DNA of 64,000 nt, from contig NZ_CP087719.1 in assembly GCF_020991085.1 (NCBI RefSeq), forward strand, positions 124,001 through 188,000, written 5' to 3'. The translations under genes were made by a program, and so were the position numbers. This document shows positions 39,826 to 49,243 of the stretch, piece by piece; positions within the stretch are counted from its first letter, which is position 1, and every line of letters starts with the position of its first letter. This stretch comes from Roseomonas sp. OT10 (lineage in GTDB: Bacteria; Pseudomonadota; Alphaproteobacteria; Acetobacterales; Acetobacteraceae). Below the pieces are notes generated by a model that did not search any database, was not told the DNA's origin, and was given only the letters and a program-made list of their open reading frames with translations.

Positions 39826-41982
39826 ATGGCGGATAGCACGCGCCGCGTCTCGGTCCGGCTATCGCTGGACGATGCCGGCCGGGTCAAGCAGGAGCTGCGC
39901 GAGGTCGGCGAGACCGGCCAGCGCAGCCTGGAGCGCATCCAGGGCGGCGCCGATCGCGCCTCCCGCGCGTTGGACCTGCTCGACATCGCCGTCCGCGGCG
40001 TTCAGATCGCCGGCCTCGCCGCTGGGCTGCGCGCCGTGGTCGTCGCCGGCGACGCGCTCACCCAATCCATGGGCCGGCTCAACACGGCGCTGGGCTCCGT
40101 CGAGCGTGCCGGCGAGATCTACGACCGGCTGTATCGCGACAGCCTGCAGACCGGCGTCGCCGTGCGCGAGAGCGTGGACGCCTTCGCCCGCTTCTCGATC
40201 GCGGCGCGCGAAATCGGCGCCACCTCGGACCAGGTCGCCACGCTGGTCGGCGGCCTGCAGCGCATCGCCATCGCGTCTGGCGCCAGCCAGCAGGAGATCG
40301 CCTCCTCCACTCAGCAGCTCGCCCAGGCGCTGGCCTCGGGCACGCTGCAGGGCGACGAGCTGCGCTCGATCCTGGAAGGTCTGCCGACCCTGGCGCAGGC
40401 GTTGGCGCGCGAGCTCGGCGTCTCCATCGGCGAACTCCGAAAACTCGGCTCCGAGGGCAAGCTCACCGCCGACACGGTGTTCCCCGCGCTGCTCCGCGCC
40501 GTCGAGCGGCTCAATGGCGAGTTCGAGCGGGCACCCCTCTCGGTCGGCCGCGCCTTTGGGCAGCTCACCGCCGCCGCCGATCAGTTCCTCGCCCGGCTCG
40601 ACCAGGCGATCGGCCTGTCCAACGCCCTGGCGCGGGCGTTGTCCGGCGCCGCGCGCGTGCTGGACGGCGTGCGCCGCGGCTCCGGCCTGCTGCTCCCCTC
40701 CGAGCAGGAAGCCGACCGCCGCGCCCAGGCCGAGGCGCTGCGCGCCCAGATCGCCCGCCTCGAGGCGGAGAACGATGGCCGCGACAGCCTGCGCTCGCAG
40801 CCCCGGCGTGGCTCGATCCGCGGCGGGCTGGTCGGCACCGCCCAGCAACAGGCCGGCGTGGATCGCGCCGCCCGGCTGGAGGAGCTGCGCCGGCAGTACC
40901 AGGAGCTGTCGGAGGAAATCACCCGCGGCGAGCAGGCCGCCGGCGAGCGCCAGCGCACCGAGCAGGAGGCCGCAGCTGGCCAGGCCGCCGAGGCTCGCCG
41001 GCGCCGCACGGCCGCCGATGCCGAGGAACTCCGCAAGGCGCTCGACGATCGCTTCCGGATCAACAGCGAATACGACGACCGCGTCCGCCGCCTGCGCGAG
41101 GCCGAGGCCGCGGGCGGCATCACCGCCGCCGATCGTACCCGCCTCGAAACCCTGGCGCTGCGCGAGCGCGACGAGGCGCTGCGCCGCATCGAGGGCACCA
41201 CCCGCCGCGTGGCTGCCATCCCGCGCCCCGACCGCGAGGCCGAGCGCGAGATTAACGACATCATCCGCGAGCGCGAGCGGCTGATCCAGAACAACGAGAA
41301 CGCCCAGGAACGCTACACCCGCCGCCTCGAAACCCTCGGCCGGCTGGTGGAACGCGCCGACCGCATCGGCCAGCCCATCCCCGACGAGACGGTCTCGCGC
41401 GAGGCCAATGCCGCGCTGGAGGAGTTGGAGCGCAGCCAGCAGCGCGTCCAGCAGGCGACCGAGCGCACCAGCAACACGGCGCGCGAACTCGGCCTGACCT
41501 TCTCCTCCGCCTTCGAGGACGCGATCATCAAGGGCGAGAGCTTCTCCAAGGTGCTGCAGGGCATTCTGCAGGACATCGCCCGCATCGTCGTCCGCCGCAC
41601 CATCACCGAGCCGCTCGGCACGGCGGTGACCTCCAGCCTGGCCGGCTTTGACTTCGGCTCGATCTTCTCGGGGATTGGCTCGGCGCTGGGCGGGCTGTTC
41701 CGCGCCGAGGGCGGGCCGGTCGCAGGCGGCCAACCCTATATCGTGGGCGAGCGTGGTCCCGAATGGTTCGTGCCGAACCGCAGCGGCACCGTGCTGCCCA
41801 ATGGCATGGCGCCGGGCGGGCCGGTGATCAACCAGAGCATCACCATCGACGCCCGCGGCGCCGATGCCGGCGTCGAGGCACGGCTGCGGGTGCTTTCGGC
41901 GCAGATCGTCCGCCAGGCCAGTGCGGCGACGCTCGACGCCATCCGCCGCGGCGGCAGCGCCACCTCCATCGTGCGGGGATAG
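39826..41982 (+). CDS. Tape measure protein
   Basis: A 718-aa protein. The N-terminal part (ALTQSMGRLNTALGSVERAGEI, GATSDQVATLVGGLQRI, GTLQGDELRSILEGLPTLAQALA) is the conserved tape-measure domain. A long coiled coil (about 290-560) and a C-terminal part with FGSIFSGIGSALGGLFRAEGGPV and VGERGPEWFVP follow. The rod sets tail length. By the usual 0.15 nm per residue rule, the tail would be close to 100 nm; this is only a rough estimate. Confidence 0.93.
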   Translation: MADSTRRVSVRLSLDDAGRVKQELREVGETGQRSLERIQGGADRASRALDLLDIAVRGVQIAGLAAGLRAVVVAGDALTQSMGRLNTALGSVERAGEIYDRLYRDSLQTGVAVRESVDAFARFSIAAREIGATSDQVATLVGGLQRIAIASGASQQEIASSTQQLAQALASGTLQGDELRSILEGLPTLAQALARELGVSIGELRKLGSEGKLTADTVFPALLRAVERLNGEFERAPLSVGRAFGQLTAAADQFLARLDQAIGLSNALARALSGAARVLDGVRRGSGLLLPSEQEADRRAQAEALRAQIARLEAENDGRDSLRSQPRRGSIRGGLVGTAQQQAGVDRAARLEELRRQYQELSEEITRGEQAAGERQRTEQEAAAGQAAEARRRRTAADAEELRKALDDRFRINSEYDDRVRRLREAEAAGGITAADRTRLETLALRERDEALRRIEGTTRRVAAIPRPDREAEREINDIIRERERLIQNNENAQERYTRRLETLGRLVERADRIGQPIPDETVSREANAALEELERSQQRVQQATERTSNTARELGLTFSSAFEDAIIKGESFSKVLQGILQDIARIVVRRTITEPLGTAVTSSLAGFDFGSIFSGIGSALGGLFRAEGGPVAGGQPYIVGERGPEWFVPNRSGTVLPNGMAPGGPVINQSITIDARGADAGVEARLRVLSAQIVRQASAATLDAIRRGGSATSIVRG

Positions 41983-41987
41983 CGGTC

Positions 41988-42674
41988 ATGACGGAATACG
42001 CCTGGCCCGCCACGCTGCGTCCGTCGCGGCTGAGCTTCTACCTGCAGCACAACACCCTGCGCTTTGTCTCGCCCGTCACCCGCGCCACCCAGGTGCTGCG
42101 GCGCGAGGGCGCGCGCTGGGTGGCAGAGGCGAGCTTCGAGCCGCTGGGGCGCGTGCAGGCTGGGGTGATGGACGGGCTGCTGGCGGCACTCGCTGGCTCG
42201 GCGAACACGGTGCGTATCTGGGACTGGCGGCGGGAATACCGCACCGGCGATCCGCGCAGCCAGGGCGATGTTCCGACTGGGCCCTACAGCTTCTCGGACG
42301 CGACCATCTTCACCGACGGGACCGGGCTGGTCGTCGGCTCTGGCAATCCGTCGCTGGCCGCGGGCGCGCCGCGCGGCGCGCTGTCGATCGTCACGCAGGG
42401 CTGGTGGCCGAGCACCGTGGCGGTCGGCGCCGGCGACTACATCGGCCTCGGCGGTCGCCTTTACATCGCCACCGGCGCGGTCATGGCCTCGGGGGCCGGC
42501 ACCGCCACCATCGCCATCGCGCCACCGCTGCGCGCCGCGGTGGTGGTCGGCGAGCCGCTGATCCTCTCCCTGCCGAGCGTGCCGATGCGGCTGGTCTCCG
42601 ACGACGAGGCGGCCAACCCGACGCGGCCGGGCCCCTTTGCCGCGGTCACCATCCGCCTCGAGGAAGCCCTCTGA
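41988..42674 (+). CDS. Distal tail / baseplate protein
   Basis: A 228-aa protein from ATG 41988. It has WPATLRPSRLSFYLQHNTLRF at the start and strand-rich segments (YIGLGGRLYIATGAVMASG), the pattern of phage tail proteins encoded right after the tape measure. It overlaps the next start (TGATG). Dit-like function is inferred from position. Confidence 0.72.
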   Translation: MTEYAWPATLRPSRLSFYLQHNTLRFVSPVTRATQVLRREGARWVAEASFEPLGRVQAGVMDGLLAALAGSANTVRIWDWRREYRTGDPRSQGDVPTGPYSFSDATIFTDGTGLVVGSGNPSLAAGAPRGALSIVTQGWWPSTVAVGAGDYIGLGGRLYIATGAVMASGAGTATIAIAPPLRAAVVVGEPLILSLPSVPMRLVSDDEAANPTRPGPFAAVTIRLEEAL

Positions 42675-43240
42675 TGTCCGGCACCCCACGCCTCAGCAAC
42701 CAGGCCGCCTCCGCGGCCACCGCGCCCATCGCCACGCCGGTCGTGCTGGTCGAGCTCGACTTCGCCACCGGCCCCTTTCGCGTCTGGACCGGGCTCGGCC
42801 CGCTGGACTGGGCGGGGAAGGTGTTCGAGGGCGCTGGGAGCATCGGCGCCATCTCGGATGTGGAGGAGACGGTGGAGCTGCGTGCCGTCCGGCTCACCCT
42901 CGCACTGTCGCCCGTGCCGCAGGAGGTGGTGGATATCGCGCTGGCCGAGCGCAGCTACCGCTTGCGGCCGGTCACGCTGTGGGGTGCGCTGCTCGATGCG
43001 CAGGGCGCCTTTGTGGCGGACCCGTTCCCGCTCTGGGCGGGGCTGATGGACACGATGGAGGTGACGGACGGCGCGGAGCCCTCCGTGGCACTGGCCTGCG
43101 AGAGCCGGCTGGTGGACCTCGAGCGCGCCGAGGTGCGGCGCTACACGGATGCCGACCAGCAGGCCGAGTATCCCGGCGATCGCTTCTTCGAGTTCGTGCC
43201 CGCGCTCCAGGAGGCGGAGATCCGGCTACCGAACCAGTGA
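42674..43240 (+). CDS. Baseplate/hub-associated tail protein
   Basis: A 188-aa protein. VVLVELDFATGPFRVWTGLGPLDW, ISDVEETVELRAVRLTLALS and PLWAGLMDTMEVTDGAEPSV are typical of a family found in tail tips of alphaproteobacterial siphophages, just before the peptidase-like and J-like genes. No catalytic motif is seen. Confidence 0.72.
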   Translation: MSGTPRLSNQAASAATAPIATPVVLVELDFATGPFRVWTGLGPLDWAGKVFEGAGSIGAISDVEETVELRAVRLTLALSPVPQEVVDIALAERSYRLRPVTLWGALLDAQGAFVADPFPLWAGLMDTMEVTDGAEPSVALACESRLVDLERAEVRRYTDADQQAEYPGDRFFEFVPALQEAEIRLPNQ

Positions 43241-43590
43241 ACCGGCTGCCCGGCTGGCCGGAGCGGCTGGCGGCGCTGATCACCGCCGCGGAGCATCGGC
43301 CCTTCGACGCGACACGCTGGAACTGCGGACGGTTTGCCATGGCGGCGGTGGTCGCTTGCACGGGGCAGCGCCCGTCCTGGCAGCACCGCCCGACCCTCGC
43401 CGCGATGGCCGACACCGCCGGCTACCCGCGCGTGCCAGTGCCTTTCGCCCGTGCCGGCGACGTGGTGCTCGCGGCCGATCCCGAGCGCCTCGGCGTGGTG
43501 CTCGACGCCGGCCGCGCCGCCTTCGTCGGACCCTCGGGCCTGCTGCGCCTCCCCATCACCGCCTGCACCACCGCCTGGAGGATTGGCTAA
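43237..43590 (+). CDS. DUF6950/NlpC-P60-like tail protein
   Basis: A 117-aa protein from GTG 43237, overlapping the preceding stop by 4 nt. DATRWNCGRFAMAAVVACTG places a Cys where NlpC/P60 peptidases have the catalytic one, and RVPVPFARAGDVVLA resembles the following GD motif. The later His is not obvious, so it may be a degenerate member (DUF6950). It probably helps cell-wall penetration, or it is a structural relic. Confidence 0.75.
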   Translation: MNRLPGWPERLAALITAAEHRPFDATRWNCGRFAMAAVVACTGQRPSWQHRPTLAAMADTAGYPRVPVPFARAGDVVLAADPERLGVVLDAGRAAFVGPSGLLRLPITACTTAWRIG

Positions 43591-45611
43591 TGCCGGTCGC
43601 CATCCCGTTCATCGCTGCCGCGGCAGGTGCCGCTGCCTCGGCCGTCATTGGCGGCGGCGTCCTGGGCGCCGTGGCGGCCGCCGGCGCCGCCCTGGTGGTG
43701 TCCGGCGTGGGTGCCGCGGTCTTCCGCCCCAAGTCGCCCTCCGCCGCCCGCAGCGCCAACGTCACGCCAGGCACCGACACCGGTCCCGGCTCCGGCTTCG
43801 ATCCCCGCACACCCGGCGCCGGACGCACCCAGTCCTTCCGCCAGCCGATCACCGAGCACCAGATCGTCTTTGGCCGCTGCCGCACCTCCGGCCCCGTGGT
43901 GTTCCTGCATTCCGCCACCGATGACGAGGGACGCGCCGATGGCTTCCTCCACGTGGTCGTGGTCCTGGCCGCGCACCGCGTCCGCGCCATCGGCGAGGTC
44001 TTCCTCAACGGCACCGCCTCCACCGACGCGAAGTTCGCTGGCCTGCTGCGGATCGAGCGCGCGCTGGGTGATCCCGGCCAGGCCGCCAATGCCAATCTCG
44101 TGGCAGACACTGGCGGCCAGTGGACCGCGGCCCATCGTGGCCAGGGGCGCGCCTATCTCGCCGTGCGCCTCAAGCTGCGGCCCGAGGCCTTCCCCTCCGG
44201 CGCGCCCAGCCTGTCGGCCATCGTCGAGGGCGCGGACACCATCCTCGATCCGCGCACCGGCGCCACCGGCTGGTCCGACAATCCCGCGCTCTGCCTGGCT
44301 TGGTACCTGACCTCGCCCTTCGGGTGGCGCGCCGCCTGGGCGGATATCGACCTGCCCGCGCTGATGGCCGCGGCCAACATCTGCGACGAGATCATGGGCC
44401 GCCGCGATGGCACCGCCGAGCGCCGCTACACCGTCAACGGCGCTGTCACCCTGGGCGAGGGCAAGATCGCCATCACGCGCAAGCTGGTGGCTGCAATGGC
44501 CGGCGCGCTGGTGGTGAGCGGGGGGCGCTTCTACATCCACGCGGGCGCGCCCGCGCTGCCGGCGGCGACCCTCACCTCCGACGATCTGCGCGGCGACGTC
44601 ACCATCGTGGGCTCGCGTCCGCGGCGGGATCTCTTCAACGGGGTGCGCGCCGTTTATGTCGAGCCCGCAGCCGCCTGGCAGCCGACCGATGCCCCGCCGC
44701 TGCTGGCCAGCAACTACGTCACCGAGGATGGCGGCGAGGCGATCTATCGCGACATGGAGTTCCCGCTCACCACCTCCGCCGCCACGGTCCAGCGCCTGAT
44801 GAAAATCGAGCTGGAGCGCAACCGCCGCCAGCGCGAGGTGGCGATGCAGGCCAACCTTTCGGCACTGCGGCTGCGGCCCTGGGATGGGGTGACCGTGGCG
44901 CTCGAACGCCTGACGCCATTCCCGGCGCGGGTGACGGGATGGGCGCTGGCACCGGATGGCGGGGTCAATCTGCAGCTGGCGGAGGAGGATCCCGCCGTCT
45001 GGGCCTGGAACCCGGCGACGGATGAGCGGGCGACGGGGCAGAACCCGTCCGTGGTGCTGCCGAACCCGGGCGTGATCGCCGCGCCAGCGTCTATCCTGGT
45101 GGAGACACCACTCGGGGTGACCTTCGCTGCGATCGCGGTGTCCTGGTCCGCCGTGGGCTCGGCCTATCTGGCCGGCTACGAGATCGAGTTCCGACCCAGC
45201 TCCGTCGCGGTCTGGCAAGGCTATGCGGGCGGCTTCGGCGCCACCGCCGTGGGCATCCCCACCGCGGAACCCACGGCATTCCGGGTCCGGGCGCAGGCGC
45301 GCAGCGGGGCGGTGTCGGGCTGGCGCGAGGCACTGGTGCCGGCCGCCGCGTCGGGCCTGGCCGCGACCGGCATTGCCGGCGGCGTGCGGCTGTCGGGCGG
45401 CTTTCCCCCGGATGCCGTGCGGCTGCAGGTGTTCGAGGCCAGCAGCGCCAGCCTGGCCGCCGCGACCAAGCTGGCCAGCGAGCCCACGGCGCTGCCCTGG
45501 GATCGCACTGGCCTCACCACCGGCCAGGCCCGCTGGTACTGGCTCCGCAGCGTCTCGGCCGAAGGCAACGTCTCGGCCTTCGCCGGCCCGGTCACCGCCA
45601 CCGCCACTTGA
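43590..45611 (+). CDS. Tail tip / host-specificity J-like hub protein
   Basis: A 673-aa protein overlapping the previous gene (TAATG). The N-terminal hydrophobic Gly/Ala segment (about 1-45) is followed by GSGFDPRTPGAGRTQSF, TEHQIVFGRCRTSGPVVFLH and NPALCLAWYLTSPFGWRAAW, hallmarks of the phage tip attachment protein J family. The C-terminal 200 residues form fibronectin-like repeats (YLAGYEIEFRP, AFRVRAQARSGAVSGWREA). It is shorter than lambda J; adhesion may be handled by the separate tailspike downstream. Confidence 0.88.
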   Translation: MPVAIPFIAAAAGAAASAVIGGGVLGAVAAAGAALVVSGVGAAVFRPKSPSAARSANVTPGTDTGPGSGFDPRTPGAGRTQSFRQPITEHQIVFGRCRTSGPVVFLHSATDDEGRADGFLHVVVVLAAHRVRAIGEVFLNGTASTDAKFAGLLRIERALGDPGQAANANLVADTGGQWTAAHRGQGRAYLAVRLKLRPEAFPSGAPSLSAIVEGADTILDPRTGATGWSDNPALCLAWYLTSPFGWRAAWADIDLPALMAAANICDEIMGRRDGTAERRYTVNGAVTLGEGKIAITRKLVAAMAGALVVSGGRFYIHAGAPALPAATLTSDDLRGDVTIVGSRPRRDLFNGVRAVYVEPAAAWQPTDAPPLLASNYVTEDGGEAIYRDMEFPLTTSAATVQRLMKIELERNRRQREVAMQANLSALRLRPWDGVTVALERLTPFPARVTGWALAPDGGVNLQLAEEDPAVWAWNPATDERATGQNPSVVLPNPGVIAAPASILVETPLGVTFAAIAVSWSAVGSAYLAGYEIEFRPSSVAVWQGYAGGFGATAVGIPTAEPTAFRVRAQARSGAVSGWREALVPAAASGLAATGIAGGVRLSGGFPPDAVRLQVFEASSASLAAATKLASEPTALPWDRTGLTTGQARWYWLRSVSAEGNVSAFAGPVTATAT

Positions 45612-45617
45612 CGCAGA

Positions 45618-45944
45618 TTAAGCGGTGCGAGGACCGAGCAGTATCACTGCCGCTCCTACCAGACAGATGACGGCGCCGATCGCATCCCAACGGTCGGGCC
45701 TCACGCCCTCCATGGCCCATAGCCAAACGAGCGAAGCGGCGATGTAGACCCCACCATACGCCGCGTAGGCGCGCCCAGCGGCGGCGCTGTCGACCTGCGC
45801 CAAGAACAAGGCAAACGCCATCAGCGACAGCGTGCCAGGCACCAGCCACCACGCCGAAGCTCCGAGGCGGATCCATGCCCAGAAAGCGTAGCAGCCGGCA
45901 ATCTCTGCCGCCGCACCACCGGCGTAAAAAAGCAAGGTCCGCAT
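45618..45944 (-). CDS. YnfA/UPF0060 family membrane protein, reverse-strand cargo gene
   Basis: A 108-aa protein with four membrane segments. [43 protein letters not shown] and [17 protein letters not shown] are the UPF0060 family signatures, SMR-like small transporters. It is inserted antisense between the tail hub and tailspike genes, 6 nt after the hub gene's end. Like the NYN gene it is not part of virion assembly and looks like moron cargo, possibly affecting host tolerance of toxic compounds. Confidence 0.9.
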   Translation of the reverse strand: MRTLLFYAGGAAAEIAGCYAFWAWIRLGASAWWLVPGTLSLMAFALFLAQVDSAAAGRAYAAYGGVYIAASLVWLWAMEGVRPDRWDAIGAVICLVGAAVILLGPRTA

Positions 45945-45977
45945 CTTCGCTCCGCATCTCGTACCAGGGTGGATAAC

Positions 45978-47807
45978 ATGCCGGCTCGCATCGACGACCT
46001 GCTGGTCCTCAACGCCAACCTCAACAAGACCGACTTCGCGAAGTACCTGCGCGACCGCGAGGCGGTTTTGCCGAATGACTTCGGCGGGCTGGGCGATGGC
46101 GTGGCGGATGATCGCACCGCCATCCAGGCCGCCTTTGATCGCGCCGGCGCGGACCAGAAATTCGCGATGATCCCGCCTGGCACCTGGAACGTCTCCGGCA
46201 CCGTGACGCTGCCAGGCGGCGCGCGTGGCCTGATCATGCAGGGGACCATCCGCTACACTGGCACAGCGCCCACCTCCGTGCTGGTGCTGGGCGATGGCGG
46301 CACCATCCGCAACGCGGAGAAGCTCTACACCGGGCTGAACGTGATCCGGCAGACGCTATCGGACTGGTCCTCCGAGGCGGATATCGGCATCACCGTGCGC
46401 AACGTCGATGCGAGCCAGATCGAGCTGCGCCGGGTGGAAGGCTTCACCATCGGCATGCGTACCCTGGGCGATGGCCGCGGCGTGGAGGACAGCACCTTCA
46501 CGCTGGGCCGCATCGTCAACAACCGCATCGGCCTCGACATCTGGTGCGCGACGGCGACCGCCTGGAACACCTCGATCCGCTACTACGGCGGGCACTTCGC
46601 GCAGGCGACGGGGGTGAACGCCGCAATGGACCGCTTCGGGGTGCGGTTCGGGAATGAGGCCGGCGCCTATACCAACCACAATCGCCATGTCTTTGACGCG
46701 CCGAACTTCGAGCTCCGCCAGGCCGGCAGCAACATCGCCATCCCCTTCCTGAACGAGACCTCCGGCAGCGCCATCATCGCGCGGAACATGCGCATGGAGG
46801 CCTGCTCGCCGCTGGCCGCCCGCCACACCGCCGGGGCGCAGGATTGCGAATACGACATCGCCTGGACCAACACCTACCTGGTCGGCATCGACTACACGGC
46901 GACGGCCAATCGCTGCGGCAATGCGGTGATCAACCGGCACCGCGCGCCGGCATCGCGGTTCCAGCGCTTTCTCGCGGGGGTACCGAACACCCGGGCCGCA
47001 GCGTTCCGGCAGTCGGCGACCGAGGTCGGCGTGGAGGGGCTGATCACCATCGCGACCTCCACCACCACCGCGACCTTCATGGCGGATTTCTGCTTCAACG
47101 GGCTGACCGACCTCACGCCGACCGATCGGGCCGTGACGCTGGCGGCGAACCGCGGACTGGGGTGGATGCTCGATACCTCCCAGGCGAAGGAGTTCGCGCT
47201 GGCACATTGGCTGACGAGCGGCGCCTCGGGCGGGCGGCTGTTTGTGCGCGTGTTCGACGGCGCAGGGAATGTCCGCGAGGACATCGCGGGCGACGTCCTG
47301 GCCTCGATCACCACCATGCAGTGGAACGGACCGGCCAAGGGGTGGAACGCCGGCGCGCCCATGGATGATGCCAACTTCAATCGCCGGCAAACTATCCGCG
47401 TGGGCGCGTCCGTGGCCTATGCGCAGGTGGGCGTGATAGGCTTCGACGGGCCGATCGACCTGCAATCGCTGCGGCTCTATGGGCTGCCAGAAGCCACGCC
47501 GGCCGTGCTGAACGGCACGCCGCTGCTGCCACAGTCCGGGCAGCGAGAGTTCGCGGCGGAGGTGTCCTGGGACCTGCCGAGCCTGGCACCGGGGGCGACG
47601 GCGCTGATCGACGTCACGGTGAATGGGGCGCGGGCGGGGGATCTTGCGCAGGCGTCGCTCGTCTCGTCGACGCGCTTCATCGAGCTCGACGCGGCGGTGT
47701 GGTCGAACAACACGGCGCGGGTGATGGCGCGGAACATCTCTGCGGCGACATTCGATCTGGCGGCGGCGACCCTGTCGGTCGGGGTGACGAAGCGGAGGGT
47801 TCCATGA
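45978..47807 (+). CDS. Tailspike/tail fibre protein with pectate-lyase-like beta-helix
   Basis: A 609-aa protein; ATG 45978 is preferred over GTG 45969 because AGGGTGG lies 8 nt before it. [20 protein letters not shown] and [16 protein letters not shown] are typical of beta-helix tailspikes. Further repeated strand turns (residues about 90-330) support a right-handed parallel beta-helix, followed by a C-terminal beta-sandwich-like region. It probably binds or cleaves surface polysaccharide. It is the last phage gene; enzymatic activity is not proven. Confidence 0.82.
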   Translation: MPARIDDLLVLNANLNKTDFAKYLRDREAVLPNDFGGLGDGVADDRTAIQAAFDRAGADQKFAMIPPGTWNVSGTVTLPGGARGLIMQGTIRYTGTAPTSVLVLGDGGTIRNAEKLYTGLNVIRQTLSDWSSEADIGITVRNVDASQIELRRVEGFTIGMRTLGDGRGVEDSTFTLGRIVNNRIGLDIWCATATAWNTSIRYYGGHFAQATGVNAAMDRFGVRFGNEAGAYTNHNRHVFDAPNFELRQAGSNIAIPFLNETSGSAIIARNMRMEACSPLAARHTAGAQDCEYDIAWTNTYLVGIDYTATANRCGNAVINRHRAPASRFQRFLAGVPNTRAAAFRQSATEVGVEGLITIATSTTTATFMADFCFNGLTDLTPTDRAVTLAANRGLGWMLDTSQAKEFALAHWLTSGASGGRLFVRVFDGAGNVREDIAGDVLASITTMQWNGPAKGWNAGAPMDDANFNRRQTIRVGASVAYAQVGVIGFDGPIDLQSLRLYGLPEATPAVLNGTPLLPQSGQREFAAEVSWDLPSLAPGATALIDVTVNGARAGDLAQASLVSSTRFIELDAAVWSNNTARVMARNISAATFDLAAATLSVGVTKRRVP

Positions 47808-47863
47808 CCATCCTCGCCTTTCTGACCAAACGCCTCTGACTCATCAGCGCATCGTGTCCGAAT
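47808..47863. other. Right prophage boundary gap
   Basis: These 56 bp separate the last phage gene from the convergent MFS gene. They hold an 11-codon frame starting at ATG 47804 ([11 protein letters not shown]) with no sign of being a gene. The right attachment site is expected here; no matching repeat was found near the recombinase by eye. Confidence 0.4.
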
Positions 47864-49189
47864 TTAGCGGGGCCAGCGCTGGTGAAGCTCATCGATCACG
47901 AAGGCATGGCGGTGGCGGAACGCTCCTCTCGGATCCGGCTGCGCATCGCCCAGATGCGCATGGCCAGGCGGAAGCCGGTCGTGGACATGCTCGACCTCCT
48001 CCACATCATCCCTCGGCCACAGCATCATGGCGGCGGCCAGCCCCACCGCGCCCAGTACCGCCAGCACCAGGAAGGTGGCCTCCATCCCTGCCGCCGCCCC
48101 GAACCGCCCCGCCACCGGATAGGCGACCAGCCAGCAGGCGTGGCTGAGCGCGAACTGCGCAGCAAACAGTGCAGGACGGTCGCCCGCATGGGCCGAGCGC
48201 CGCAGCAGGCGCCCGCTGGGCGTCAGCACCAGGCCATTGCCTAGACCCAGCAACATCCATAGCGGCAGCAGCATCGACCAACTTGGCACCAGCAGCCCGA
48301 GCAGCAAGCCGGCAACGAGCAGCCCGGCGCCGGCCATCATGGCTGTGCGGTCTGTCATCACACCATCGAGCAGCCGCGGCACAGCGAGTGCGGCCACCAT
48401 CGAGCCCGCGCCATAGGCCGCCAGCGTCCAGCCGAGCTCTGCCGCACCCAGGCCGAAGCCCGCGCGCACCAGCACCACGGTGTTCACGATCACCATCGCG
48501 CCGGCCATGGCGACCGTGACGTTCAGCGCCAGCAGCCCGCGCAGCCGCGGGGTGGCGAGGTAGATGCGGCTGCCGCGCGTGATGCGGCCCCAGGCGCCCT
48601 CCTGCGTTGCAGGCGGCTTCGGCGAGGGCAGCACCACGGTCAGCACCAGGGCGGCCGAGGCGAGGAAGCCCAGCGCATTGCCGGCGAACAACCAATGGAA
48701 GCCGACCAGCCCAAGGAGCGCCGCGGCGATCGCCGGGCTCGCCAACGCCTCAAGGTCATAGGCCAGGCGCGAGAGGGACAGCGCCTTGGTGTAATCGGCC
48801 TCGTCGGGGAGGATGTCGGGGATCGTCGCCTGGAAGGTCGGCGTGAAGGCGGCCGACCCGGTTTGCAGCACGAAGATCAGCATATAGACCTGCCAGATCT
48901 CCGTGACGAAGGGCAGGCACAGCGCGACGGCGGCACGCAGCACGTCGAGTGCCACCAGCAGGCTGCGCCGCGGCACCAGGTGGACGAAGGCGCCAGCGAC
49001 AGGCGCGATGCCCACATAGGCAATCATCTTGATGGCGAGCGCGGTGCCGAGCACCGCACCGGCATCGGCGCCCGCCAGTTCGAAAGCCAGCAGCCCAAGC
49101 GCCACGGTGGCCAGACCCGTGCCGAGCAGCGACAGCACCTGCGCCGCGAACAGGTGGCGATAGGTTTGGTTGGCAAGTGGGCTCACCAT
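47864..49189 (-). CDS. MFS metal exporter with His-rich C-terminal tail (NreB-like)
   Basis: A 441-aa protein with 12 hydrophobic segments. The major facilitator fold is seen in ALDVLRAAVALCLPFVTEI, ALSLSRLAYDLEALASPAIAAALLG and GLGNGLVLTPSGRLL. The final 45 residues are hydrophilic and His-rich (EHVHDRLPPGHAHLGD, FRHRHAF, ELHQ), as in NreB-type nickel exporters. It is the last gene of the minus-strand metal cluster. Metal identity (Ni or Co) is inferred from the tail and the neighbouring sensor. Confidence 0.82.
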   Translation of the reverse strand: MVSPLANQTYRHLFAAQVLSLLGTGLATVALGLLAFELAGADAGAVLGTALAIKMIAYVGIAPVAGAFVHLVPRRSLLVALDVLRAAVALCLPFVTEIWQVYMLIFVLQTGSAAFTPTFQATIPDILPDEADYTKALSLSRLAYDLEALASPAIAAALLGLVGFHWLFAGNALGFLASAALVLTVVLPSPKPPATQEGAWGRITRGSRIYLATPRLRGLLALNVTVAMAGAMVIVNTVVLVRAGFGLGAAELGWTLAAYGAGSMVAALAVPRLLDGVMTDRTAMMAGAGLLVAGLLLGLLVPSWSMLLPLWMLLGLGNGLVLTPSGRLLRRSAHAGDRPALFAAQFALSHACWLVAYPVAGRFGAAAGMEATFLVLAVLGAVGLAAAMMLWPRDDVEEVEHVHDRLPPGHAHLGDAQPDPRGAFRHRHAFVIDELHQRWPR

Positions 49190-49243
49190 GGCGCTTCGAA
49201 CTCCACAGCCCCCCGCCGGCCGAGGCCGGCGGGGAGGCCGGCC

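Larger units (their letters stand above)
12917..47807 (+). mobile_element. Siphovirus-type prophage (core region)
   Basis: A continuous set of phage genes in conventional order: early regulation and replication (12917-25841), packaging and head (27172-35001), lysis (34998-35926), connector and tail (35933-45611), tailspike (45978-47807). The tail modules (tube, G/GT frameshift, tape measure, J-like hub, no sheath) indicate a long non-contractile tail. No repressor or tyrosine integrase lies inside. The serine recombinase at 8491-9840 is the likely integrase, so the true left end may be at or beyond 8-10 kb. The right end falls in the gap 47808-47863. No att duplication was found by eye. Confidence 0.85.

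Noticed and set aside
39859-41733. 624-codon minus-strand frame opposite the tape measure gene
   Set aside because: Antisense shadow of a coiled-coil gene, rich in Ala/Gly/Leu by codon complement.
47804-47839. 11-codon frame [11 protein letters not shown] after the tailspike gene
   Set aside because: Too short, no ribosome-binding site distinct from the preceding gene, and not recognisable.
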